Shown here: positions 35,769 to 43,475 of the stretch, piece by piece
Numbering within the stretch: the first letter of the stretch is position 1
Layout of the letters: the number at the start of each line of letters is the position of its first letter
Assembly: GCF_001650905.1 (NCBI RefSeq)
Contig: NZ_LXYG01000014.1
Location: 186,001 to 250,000 of the forward strand
DNA: 64,000 bases
From: Balneola sp. EhC07
GTDB lineage: Bacteria; Bacteroidota; Rhodothermia; Balneolales; Balneolaceae
Reading direction: 5' to 3'
Program-made: the position numbers and the translations under genes
Notes under the pieces: generated by a model
Told to the model about the DNA's origin: nothing
Database searches by the model: none
What the model saw: the letters and a program-made list of their open reading frames with translations, nothing else

Positions 35769-36944
35769 TTATTTTTCTAATCGATTATATTTTTTCAATG
35801 TCTCGATAAGCAGATCGTGAGGTAAGGCATGAGCTTTGTTTCCATTGATTCCTTCCATAGTCTCTGCAGCTACCATTGCATTGATGATCGCTTCTTCCAC
35901 AGCCTGAACCGTGGCTTCAAAAACCGGTGTTAACAGATCATTGGACATCGTTTCAACAACAGTTGCTTGATCTCGCGAAAAAGCATTTTCATTTGCAGTT
36001 GAGAAAGCTAAGAAAATATCACCGGAGCCGTTACTTCCGCGTCCACCAACAATTCCGACTCCCAAAGGAATTCTCTGAGCAATTCTCTTTAATTGATGGG
36101 GGAGCAGTGGGGCATCAGTAGCAACAATTACGATAATGGAGCCGTCTCCTTCTTGTCTGTTGGATTTTGGAGGCGCATTAAATTCATAATTCAGAGTGTC
36201 TCTTAATTCCATACCAACGGGAACACCGGCGATCGATAAATTTCTTTTTGCTCCGAAATTGGATTGTACAATAGCTCCAACAGTGTATGAGGAATCTCTG
36301 ATCTCAAAAACTCTGGAAGAAGTTCCGGTTCCCCCTTTGAAGCCTAAGGTCATCATACCGGTTCCTCCGCCCACATTTCCTTCCGCAATTTGTCCACCTG
36401 ATGAATTTTCTATGGCTTCTAAAACATGCTCTTCCTGAACATGAAAGCCATAAATGTCATTAAGAAAGCCATCATAAGTTTCTGCAACTACCGGATAAGT
36501 GTACCACCAACTTTCTCCACTGTACCAATCTGTATCAACGAACCATTTTAGTACCGCTTGTCTTACTTCTCCAACACTGTTGGTATTTGTTATCATGATG
36601 GGGGTTTCTAAAAATCCGGATTCGGTAACCCATGTTGTTCCGGTCATTTCACCATTTCCGTTTAAAGAATACCAGTTAGCATAAACCGGGCTGAATTTCT
36701 TGGCTTTGCCTCTTGGAAATATCGCCGTGACTCCTGTTCTGATCGGACCTTTGCCGATTATATTTTCTCCCTTACCGGAGATAATGGTGCTGTAGCCAAC
36801 TTCCACACCTTTAACATCCGTAATGGCATTGAATTTTCCCGGAGTACCTACAAACGGAACACCCAAATCTCTTGCTCTTGGTTTCTGTGCATAAGATTGA
36901 GCACCAATAAGTGCGATCGCTAAAACTAGGAGTATTTTTTTCAT
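35769..36944 (-). CDS. P1 family (DmpA-type) peptidase, secreted
   Basis: 391 residues. Signal peptide (about 1-19, SYAQ). Peptidase family P1/S58 (L-aminopeptidase D-Ala-esterase/amidase): 'GVTAIFPRG', 'AEGNVGGGTGMMTLGFKGGTGTSSRVFEI' and the self-cleavage/catalytic block 'GRGSNGSGDIFLAFSTAN' with the nucleophile Ser at about 307. These enzymes self-cleave into two chains before the nucleophile. With a signal peptide it acts in the periplasm or outside the cell, perhaps in peptide scavenging with the nearby S10 peptidase. Confidence 0.9.
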   Translation of the reverse strand: MKKILLVLAIALIGAQSYAQKPRARDLGVPFVGTPGKFNAITDVKGVEVGYSTIISGKGENIIGKGPIRTGVTAIFPRGKAKKFSPVYANWYSLNGNGEMTGTTWVTESGFLETPIMITNTNSVGEVRQAVLKWFVDTDWYSGESWWYTYPVVAETYDGFLNDIYGFHVQEEHVLEAIENSSGGQIAEGNVGGGTGMMTLGFKGGTGTSSRVFEIRDSSYTVGAIVQSNFGAKRNLSIAGVPVGMELRDTLNYEFNAPPKSNRQEGDGSIIVIVATDAPLLPHQLKRIAQRIPLGVGIVGGRGSNGSGDIFLAFSTANENAFSRDQATVVETMSNDLLTPVFEATVQAVEEAIINAMVAAETMEGINGNKAHALPHDLLIETLKKYNRLEK

Positions 36945-37328
36945 TCAGATGGGGTTTGGTGTATTTAGTAAATGGGCTGATAGAATTCTATTTGCAGCCC
37001 ATATTTATGTTTATTTATCAGAATAGGATGAATAAACGGGAAATAGCCTCAAACTACAACTTGTTCAATATTAAGAGGAATCACAAGCCTTCAAAAGTTC
37101 GTTCCAACGTAGAGCGTGTGGAATGAGGGGAAATTAACGATTAGTATATGGCAAGTAGGGTAGTAGAAAGCGATAAACTTTCAAATTTGCACTTAGCCAA
37201 AGCGTTGTATTTTGTTTTTATCTTATTCATTTTAAAAGCCAAATCAACGATTTGGCGGTGTTTGCAAATACTAAACTTTCTTAACCACCGAACGCCCTAT
37301 TTGATATATACCGTTTTGTGGACCGTTT
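36945..37328. other. Gene-free stretch with a hairpin and a short dispersed repeat
   Basis: 384 bases without a supported gene. 37018-37065 resembles 34895-34948 (a shared AATAAAC..GAAATA and CTCAAACTACAACTTG). 37238-37256 is an 8-bp perfect stem (GCCAAATC / GATTTGGC) with a 3-base loop. The arrangement around the following gene is cassette-like. Confidence 0.6.
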
Positions 37329-37940
37329 TTATTCCACATTTTTTAGTTTTTTGTCATACCAAACATCTTCATATCCGTTTTTGTCAATTAAAAATCTATA
37401 GCCAACATCAAGTCCGAAATATTTGATTAATTCAGGTCGGATTTGAAGCAAATGTTCAGCACACATTGGCTGGAAAAAATCATCAGATTCCGAATATTCT
37501 CCTGTCCAAATGTACCAACCGGTTGTTCCCTTTTCTTTTGGATGTCTCAATCCGTGAATTGGGTCGGCATTCAAATCGGAACCAACTCCGATTTTTAGTT
37601 TTTTATTAATTGGGTTCCACTTAGAATCATACTTTTCACAAATCTTTTTTTGTCGGTCGATATGTGCATTCCACAAATTGTAATCCGCCAATAAATCCTC
37701 ATCAGTTTCTAATTGATGTTTCCAAAGTATTATGTTTTGTTTCGTAATCGGAAAGTTGATTTCTGGACTGTCCCATTGATAAATGATGTCAGATACTACA
37801 TCATCGTCCCAATCAATATATTCTTCGGTTATTAGATTCCACGCATAATTTTCAAATTCCTCTTCTTTAATTTCTCCATTCAGATATTGGTCGCATTTTG
37901 CGATTAAGTCCGAACGTGATATTTTATTTTCTTGATTCAA
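37329..37940 (-). CDS. Conserved protein with Imm33-like C-terminal domain
   Basis: 203 residues from a TTG start (NQENKISRSDL). The C-terminal 75 residues, 'GLRHPKEKGTTGWYIWTGEYSESDDFFQPMCAEHL' through 'PGYRFLI'-like 'VGYRFLIDKNGYEDVWYD', resemble the Imm33-type/DUF2185 domain seen in polymorphic-toxin immunity proteins and in lone genes. The N-terminal part is acidic and helical with no recognised fold. No toxin gene is adjacent. TTG start and flanking hairpins like those at 35.6 kb suggest a cassette-type origin (inference). Confidence 0.6.
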   Translation of the reverse strand: MNQENKISRSDLIAKCDQYLNGEIKEEEFENYAWNLITEEYIDWDDDVVSDIIYQWDSPEINFPITKQNIILWKHQLETDEDLLADYNLWNAHIDRQKKICEKYDSKWNPINKKLKIGVGSDLNADPIHGLRHPKEKGTTGWYIWTGEYSESDDFFQPMCAEHLLQIRPELIKYFGLDVGYRFLIDKNGYEDVWYDKKLKNVE

Positions 37941-37960
37941 TTCTGCGTTTTCTTAAATGG

Positions 37961-38016
37961 TATACAACATCAGAGTAAAGTGAATTCTATTCACTTTATC
38001 TCTATTTCATGTTTAA
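37961..38016 (-). repeat. Imperfect hairpin upstream of the Imm33-like gene
   Basis: 56-base element with paired AACAT/ATGTT, GAG/CTC and an 8-bp AAAGTGAA/TTCACTTT stem. It shares CACTTTAC.CTG.TGTTG with the attC-like hairpin at 35656-35717. Confidence 0.3.
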
Positions 38017-38041
38017 GTTTTATTCATAAAAACCAACTAAA

Positions 38042-39541
38042 TCAATACTTAGCCGGAGTGCCCGTAGCCGGTAACGAGGTTTCTATAAATTCACGAATAT
38101 CATCATTGGCATTTTTCAGATCTTCGGCGCGTAAGTACATCATGTGTCCACTGCGGTAGCCTTTAAAAGAAAAACGATCTTTCATTTTACCACTTGGGTC
38201 GATCTGCCACATGGTATATTTAGCATCAAAATATTTGGTGGCTCCATCGTAATAACCGCTCTGAACCATGGTGTGTAAAAACGGATTTTGAGCCATTGCC
38301 TGACGTAAATTCTCGCCGGTATTGTTTCCGGTTCTGTCCCACGGTCCAACAGGACCGAACATATTGTATTTCAGATCAGTCTTGAAGTTCAAATGATTGG
38401 CAAAGTAGTAATTGACAGCGGGAGTAAAAGAATGCAACCAGGATGTAAGTTCAGAATTAAAGTCAGGACTGCTTCCTGCATCGGTTTTGTCTAATCCTTT
38501 GTAGCGGGAATCTAATCTTCCTACGGTATGGCCTTCATCACGAAGTAATTCCTTCCAGAAAAAGGAGGGAGGTACATCCAGGTTATGTTGAAGAATCACT
38601 TTTTTGGAGATTCCTGAATAACGAGCCATCATTTCCGCAGCTTGTTCACGTTCTTCATCACTCACAAAACCACCTTTGGCAAGCACAGGCATTAATTCAG
38701 TGACCGCATATTCTTCTGCAAGCGGTAAAACTTCCAACAGATCTTTGGATTGCAGATCATTTGGTAATTTATTGTGATACCAAGCCGCCGCGGTGAAGTA
38801 AGGAAGTCGGAGGGAAGCTCCGAGCGGGCCATCTCTTCTGCGTTCTGAAGTATGTACTCCTAACTCTGTCGGAGACACTAAGATCACTCCGTTTATATAC
38901 ATCCATTGTCTGCTTTGCAGCGCCAAAGCCAAACCTGAAACTCTGGTGGTTCCATAACTTTCTCCGATCAAATATTTTGGCGATCTCCAGCGGTTTACTC
39001 TGGTCATAAACAGATTGATCCATTCTGCCAGATATGCGATATCCTGATTTACTCCGAAGAATTGTTTTCTGTCTGCTTCTTCATCCAAAATTCTGGAATA
39101 GCCGGTATTTACAGGATTCACAAAAACAATATCAGCAACATCTAAAATAGAATGAGGATTGTCTTTAACTCCGTAAGGCTGAATTGGAAATCCTTCATCG
39201 TCAATACGCAGGACTTTTGGTCCGGTGTAAGCCAAATGCATCCAAACGGAAGCGGAGCCCGGTCCGCCGTTGAACGAGATCATTAGTGGTCGGCGGCTAT
39301 CGTCTTTGATATCTGTTCTCTTATAATAAGTATAATTTAGCGTAGCGATCGGCTCCATATCGTCATTAAAAACCGGCTGAAATCCTGAAGTTGCTGAGTA
39401 AGGAATTTTCTGTCCATTGATCGTAACCTCGTGAGTGGTTTCTACTGTTTGGTCAGCGTGATCCGGAAGCGAAAATTTTTGAGCAGTTACCGATGTTAGC
39501 AGAAGTACTAAGACTAGAGCCGTTGAGAAGAGTCGTTTCAT
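38042..39541 (-). CDS. S10 family serine carboxypeptidase-like peptidase, secreted
   Basis: 499 residues with signal peptide (about 1-20, TAQ). Family S10 features: oxyanion block 'ISFNGGPGSASVWMHLAYTGPKVL', nucleophile 'LIGESYGTTRVSGLAL', and a C-terminal 'SGYYDGATKYFDAKYTMW' plus 'YRSGHMMYLRAEDL' with the catalytic His. Such bacterial S10 enzymes remove C-terminal residues in the periplasm. It is likely monocistronic, followed by the hairpin region before the Imm33-like gene. Confidence 0.93.
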   Translation of the reverse strand: MKRLFSTALVLVLLLTSVTAQKFSLPDHADQTVETTHEVTINGQKIPYSATSGFQPVFNDDMEPIATLNYTYYKRTDIKDDSRRPLMISFNGGPGSASVWMHLAYTGPKVLRIDDEGFPIQPYGVKDNPHSILDVADIVFVNPVNTGYSRILDEEADRKQFFGVNQDIAYLAEWINLFMTRVNRWRSPKYLIGESYGTTRVSGLALALQSRQWMYINGVILVSPTELGVHTSERRRDGPLGASLRLPYFTAAAWYHNKLPNDLQSKDLLEVLPLAEEYAVTELMPVLAKGGFVSDEEREQAAEMMARYSGISKKVILQHNLDVPPSFFWKELLRDEGHTVGRLDSRYKGLDKTDAGSSPDFNSELTSWLHSFTPAVNYYFANHLNFKTDLKYNMFGPVGPWDRTGNNTGENLRQAMAQNPFLHTMVQSGYYDGATKYFDAKYTMWQIDPSGKMKDRFSFKGYRSGHMMYLRAEDLKNANDDIREFIETSLPATGTPAKY

Positions 39542-39695
39542 AATTTGATAGAGTTAGTTTTGATCAAAATACTATTGGAAAAGCAATAATGCAGAAAATC
39601 AGGTGGAGCGATTACATTTTTTAATTAAGCGGGATGGGTAAACTTTTAAGATGTCGTGTAATTTTTGATGGGTTTACTATGACTTTACGGATAGG

Positions 39696-40218
39696 GTCAT
39701 CCTGTCCGCCAGCTGGCGGATCAGGATCTTAGCAAGATTTATTTCTAGTTGCAATATCCGGCACACCGATCAACGCTGTGAATCCCCTCGATTTTAAACT
39801 GGTACCGATGCTCTGCGTCGGAAACGGACCTCCCCGGTGCCGACACAAATTCTTGGGTTCTGAGTAGTTCGCCCCTCCCTGGATAAGGAGGGGAATTCCC
39901 GAGTAGATTCTAAATTTTATCAACGAGTCCTCCTTCTGTTGCAGGAGCCTGCCTTTAATCGCTGCGGGATAAATCCCTGGCCGGTGTACCTGATTAAATC
40001 TGTGGCTCCACCATCACTCCCAATCAAGTTTACCAGTGAGGACTTTAGTCCGATCGGCTTCTTTTCGTAGTTAAAATCCTCGTCCACAAAACCGCAGGAC
40101 TGAAGCCCTTGCTAGCTTATGTGAGAGTTCAAGAAAATAAACATAGCCTTTGTTTATGGTAGTAATACAGATTCAAGACCTATTCCTTACAAAGATCCTG
40201 AAACTAGTTCAGGATGAC
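39696..40218. repeat. Interval bracketed by inverted GTCATCCTG half-elements
   Basis: The left end (39696-39731) and the right end (40192-40218) are inverted copies of the termini at 27650-27756, but 460 bases apart. The interior carries several unrelated small hairpins. It could be a non-autonomous element or an old repeat split by insertion. Confidence 0.5.
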
Positions 40219-40389
40219 CTACTTAAATATCTAAATTGATAATTTAAACAAGGAGGACGTTTACGTCCGGAGGGTTAGTACATTTTTGAAAAGAACCCAG
40301 ATCTCGGGTATACACTTCACATTTAAAAATAGTCACACTCCTAAACAAATGACGGTTTCAGAAAAAGCCTCCAACTATACCGACCTTTA

Positions 40390-40534
40390 GAATTATTGGC
40401 GGTCAAGAACGTAATAAAATCGACGGCTCCGAAGGAGCAATCATTACACTCAGGCTGATTTGTGAATATGCATCAAACGCAGGAAGACCTTTTGTAATGA
40501 TTAGTCGATGTAATGGAGTTCGCGCCAATAATTC
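40390..40534. repeat. Composite repeat, left module, copy L2
   Basis: 145 bases with perfect 12-bp terminal inverted repeats identical to L1 and the same nested stems; differences from L1 fall mostly in loops. It is followed by a hairpin at 40551-40574. Confidence 0.85.
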
Positions 40535-40550
40535 TTGTCGGGAGCTTTTG

Positions 40551-40574
40551 GTACTTTTGTCGGTACAAAAGTAC
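40551..40574. repeat. Perfect 10-bp hairpin following module L2
   Basis: GTACTTTTGT and ACAAAAGTAC with a CGGT loop; the loop's last base differs from the copy at 28076-28099. Confidence 0.8.
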
Positions 40575-40626
40575 ATAGAGCTAAGGAACTGAATCCTGTA
40601 AACACACTTAGCTTATAATAGGGTAC

Positions 40627-40652
40627 CTACTTTTGTCTTGATACAAAAGTAG
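40627..40652. repeat. Perfect 10-bp hairpin preceding module R2
   Basis: CTACTTTTGT and ACAAAAGTAG with loop CTTGAT, identical to 33339-33364. Confidence 0.8.
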
Positions 40653-40668
40653 CAAAAGATCAAGCCGA

Positions 40669-40817
40669 AGTATTTAAGACGGGCTCACTGATCCTACGCT
40701 GAATAATCCTAAAGGTCTTCGTTCATTCTGAGGTAATTAATACACTCTTCACCTGAAAGGATTATTCCTGCTTCGCAGACGCATCCGGATCATGCTCTCT
40801 TTTCCGTCTTAAATCCT
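40669..40817. repeat. Composite repeat, right module, copy R2
   Basis: 149 bases, bounded by AGTATTTAAGACGG and CCGTCTTAAATCCT (one mismatch in 14). Interior arms match R1. Its tail runs to within about 12 bases of the ostA-like stop codon. Confidence 0.85.
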
Positions 40818-40891
40818 AAGGGCAAATTTTTCTACAACTACAAAACGTAAACGAATTATCTAACATCTAAAAGGATCAAATCAAAAAGACA

Positions 40892-42310
40892 TTAATTATT
40901 ATCTGTATTTAAATTTTTCATAAACTCCACAAACCTCTTAGGTAATTCAAAAGGTCGTTCTGCAGGAATGGGAGGAAGGGTAGGCTGTGGATCGATAGTT
41001 GGTTTTTCGGGACGAAGTTCTGGTGTCCAGATAAAACCTTCCAATCGCCGGCTATCCAGCTCGGTATACTCGGGTAAAAATAATCCCTGATTTTTTCCCA
41101 TTTTAGCTTCAACCATATCACCGTTTTCGAAGATCAGAACTGTTTTGGGAGAAGTACTTTCAAATGCTCCGTCCGGTTCATTATTTTCGTTAGTGATATG
41201 ATATAAGACTTCACTGTTTGGATGTATCCGGATCCTTGAAATATCCCCGTTCTTAAAATCCGCAATGAGTGTATCTCCTTTGATCTGATTTAATCTTCCT
41301 GTTACAGTGTCTTCCTGAACAGCAAATGGTTCAGGATAGGAGGTTAGGCTTTGAACTTCACTACTATCGAGCTGAACAAAGATAAAGGGTCCGGTGAGTT
41401 GAATATTTTTATTCCAGGCTTTGGGATTTCCTTTTAATCGGAAGAGTTCAGTATCAGAATTATAAAGTAAAGTATCAGAAAGAGAAGAGAATTTTTCCGT
41501 CCATACATTTACATCCGTAAAAGCATCTATAGTTGTGGTGGAATCTTTTTCATTGAGTTCAATTTCGTCAGCAAAAATGTGGGTGGTATCTGAGCTTACT
41601 GAATCCTCTACTGTTCTCCGAAGGTAGCCGTTGCCTCTCAAATATCGTCTTCCGGTGGAATCGGCTTCTAAATAATCTCCGGTAAGCAAAGCATTATTTG
41701 TGCTGTCAATAACCAGAAGATTATCAAATAAACGAAGGAATTTGGATTTACGATTAATGAATAAACTATCGCCTTCCACATATTGAGCAGAATCTTCAAG
41801 TTGAACATTTCCTCTGAATTCGGCACTGTCCTGATTCTGAAAGTAGACTCCGGATTGAGCTTTTAAAATTCCATTCTCGTTGTCTTCTAATCTGATCTCA
41901 TCCAGAAAACGCCCCACTTTGGTTACAAAATTGTAATTCACTTTATTTCCGAAAAGCAATGTGCTGTCCTGCTTAATAATTACCCGACCTCTGAGCTGAC
42001 TGAAATCAAGCACGTTGTAATAGACCAAAGAATCGGTCCAGATAATTTCAGTTGGAGTGGTGATCTGAATGTTTCCAAATGCTCTGAATTCGTCTTTTTC
42101 GAGGAATTGCCAGGCGCTGTCGCATACAATAGTAAATCCACCCGTTCTTAATCTGGCTTCATATAATTTCCGGACAGGTTCGCCATCTACCGTAATGCTT
42201 TTCAGTGTTTTAACGCTTTCTATCTGAACGGTCGTCTGGGCATGAACAGCGGTTTTATTAATGCCAAATAGCAATATCAGAATTGGCAGATATTTGATCA
42301 CTTTGTTCAA
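40892..42310 (-). CDS. OstA-like LPS-transport protein (LptA/OstA domain repeats)
   Basis: 472 residues with signal peptide (about 1-24, VHAQ). Built of repeated beta-rich OstA/LptA units: 'FRAFGNIQITTPTEIIWTDSLVYYN', 'FRGNVQLEDSAQYVEGDSLFINRKSKFLRLFDN' and 'LRGNGYLRRT'. Predicted part of the periplasmic LPS bridge between inner and outer membrane. The C-terminal 30 residues are Pro-rich (PEKPTIDPQPTLPPIPAERP). The start is TTG, overlapping the lptC stop (TTGA), so it is coupled to lptC. It is much longer than E. coli LptA, as usual in Bacteroidota. Confidence 0.85.
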   Translation of the reverse strand: MNKVIKYLPILILLFGINKTAVHAQTTVQIESVKTLKSITVDGEPVRKLYEARLRTGGFTIVCDSAWQFLEKDEFRAFGNIQITTPTEIIWTDSLVYYNVLDFSQLRGRVIIKQDSTLLFGNKVNYNFVTKVGRFLDEIRLEDNENGILKAQSGVYFQNQDSAEFRGNVQLEDSAQYVEGDSLFINRKSKFLRLFDNLLVIDSTNNALLTGDYLEADSTGRRYLRGNGYLRRTVEDSVSSDTTHIFADEIELNEKDSTTTIDAFTDVNVWTEKFSSLSDTLLYNSDTELFRLKGNPKAWNKNIQLTGPFIFVQLDSSEVQSLTSYPEPFAVQEDTVTGRLNQIKGDTLIADFKNGDISRIRIHPNSEVLYHITNENNEPDGAFESTSPKTVLIFENGDMVEAKMGKNQGLFLPEYTELDSRRLEGFIWTPELRPEKPTIDPQPTLPPIPAERPFELPKRFVEFMKNLNTDNN

Positions 42311-42858
42311 TTAAACTGAGTTTTCCCTGTTACTTCAGTAAGAGTGTAATTTGTAAGATCTGTATTCCCAACAAATCCTGTTGCTGCAATACTGTCTGTT
42401 TCTGTTATGATGAGAACTCTACCTGGAGTGGTAACTTCATCATCTTCTCTCAGCCATTTTAAATAATCGGAATATAGGAATCGTCCGTTTTTAGAGTGAA
42501 CGATCACATTTCCGAATAGCTCGAATTGTGCGTCTTTAGGTAAGTAAATAGCGCTATCAGCAGAAACTTCAGTATCCAAAGTGTCACTTTTGAAGATATC
42601 TATTGCCACCGGCCCGCTCAGATAAGTTGTTTTATTTCTGTCTTCTGTGATGGTAAGGGCACGACTACTTTTCAGATTCAGTTTTAAAGCTCCATTTTCG
42701 ATAATGTCCATATCCACTTGTTTTGTAGTGGAGCTGGTGATTAGAGAATCTCCTAAAGCTTCCTGAATGCGTTCGTTATCATATTCAGACAACTCAGTGC
42801 ATTGAGACACTATCAAAAAAAGAACTAATGGAGCAAATATGTACTTAAGTTGTCCCAA
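42307..42858 (-). CDS. lptC: LPS export periplasmic protein LptC, lipoprotein form
   Basis: About 183 residues from a TTG at 42858; the open frame continues 21 codons further into upp without a credible start. The start gives 'GQLKYIFAPLVLFLIVSQC', a hydrophobic signal ending in a lipobox-like Cys. The rest is LptC-like: 'ALKLNLKSSRALTI', 'YLPKDAQFELFGNVIVHSKNGRFLYSDYLKW' with 'TETDSIAATGF' near the end. It receives LPS from the ABC transporter and passes it to the OstA/LptA protein encoded next. Overlaps upp by 14 bases. Confidence 0.8.
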   Translation of the reverse strand: MGQLKYIFAPLVLFLIVSQCTELSEYDNERIQEALGDSLITSSTTKQVDMDIIENGALKLNLKSSRALTITEDRNKTTYLSGPVAIDIFKSDTLDTEVSADSAIYLPKDAQFELFGNVIVHSKNGRFLYSDYLKWLREDDEVTTPGRVLIITETDSIAATGFVGNTDLTNYTLTEVTGKTQFN

Positions 42859-43471
42859 AATAGCGATCTCCGGCGTCTCCCAAGCCGGGGATGATATAGG
42901 CCTGGTCATTAAGCTTTTCATCTATTGAAGCAGTAATAATGGGAACATCGGGATGATCAGTTTGCAGACGCTCGATCCCTTCCGGAGCAGCTATGAGTGC
43001 AACGAAACGAATATTTTTAGCTCCTGATTCTTTCAGAAACTTAACTGCGTGGCTACCACTACCGCCTGTGGCTAGCATCGGATCCACAACCAGAGTGAAT
43101 GCATCTTCAATTCCATTTGGAAGGTTGTGATAGTAATTAACCGGTTCATGTGTTTCCTCATGGCGGTATACACCGATATGTCCCACTTTTGCTTCAGGTA
43201 TAAAATTAATTATTCCATCCACAAGACTTAATCCGGCTCTTAAAATTGGAATTACTACAACATCTGTAGAAGGTGTGAAACCACTTGTTTTCTGAATTGG
43301 TGTTTCAACTTCAAATTCAGTTAACGGTAATTCACTCAAAGCGTGATAGGCTAATATGTTTCCGATATTAGCCATCGCTCTTCTGAATGGAGCCGTTTTG
43401 GTAGTCTTATCCCGTAAAGCTGTTAAGTAAATATCAATTACGGGATGGTCGACTTCCAATACATTATTCAT
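42845..43471 (-). CDS. upp: Uracil phosphoribosyltransferase
   Basis: Salvages uracil to UMP using PRPP. The 208 residues have the PRPP loop 'FTLVVDPMLATGGSGSHAV', 'VVIPILRAGLSLVDGI' and the uracil-binding end 'YIIPGLGDAGDRYFGT'. The length is normal. It sits between the AGCS symporter and lptC, the last overlap suggesting one transcript. Confidence 0.96.
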   Translation of the reverse strand: MNNVLEVDHPVIDIYLTALRDKTTKTAPFRRAMANIGNILAYHALSELPLTEFEVETPIQKTSGFTPSTDVVVIPILRAGLSLVDGIINFIPEAKVGHIGVYRHEETHEPVNYYHNLPNGIEDAFTLVVDPMLATGGSGSHAVKFLKESGAKNIRFVALIAAPEGIERLQTDHPDVPIITASIDEKLNDQAYIIPGLGDAGDRYFGTT

Positions 43472-43475
43472 AAAA

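Larger units (their letters stand above)
39542..40891. other. Long gene-free stretch made of repeat remnants
   Basis: About 1350 bases with no supported gene. It contains: a perfect palindrome TCCGCCAGCTGGCGGA at about 39704-39722; half-elements of the GTCATCCTG family at 39696-39731 and 40192-40218; several small REP-like hairpins between (CCGATGCTCTGCGTCGG, GGGATAAATCCC, GGACTTTAGTCC, GGACGTTTACGTCC); then the full composite repeat, left and right modules, from about 40370 to 40880. A 64-codon frame at 39729-39923 is only repeat sequence. Confidence 0.8.

Noticed and set aside
37329-37940. Toxin-immunity pair based on the Imm33-like domain
   Set aside because: No toxin gene or polymorphic-toxin features lie next to it; lone Imm33-like proteins are common.
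39729-39923. 64-codon open frame on the minus strand
   Set aside because: Sequence is REP-like repeat material; the translation has no protein-like composition and no start context.
39542-40891. Possible CRISPR array or tRNA cluster in the long gene-free stretch
   Set aside because: Repeats are not evenly spaced with unique spacers and no cloverleaf with a T-loop was found.
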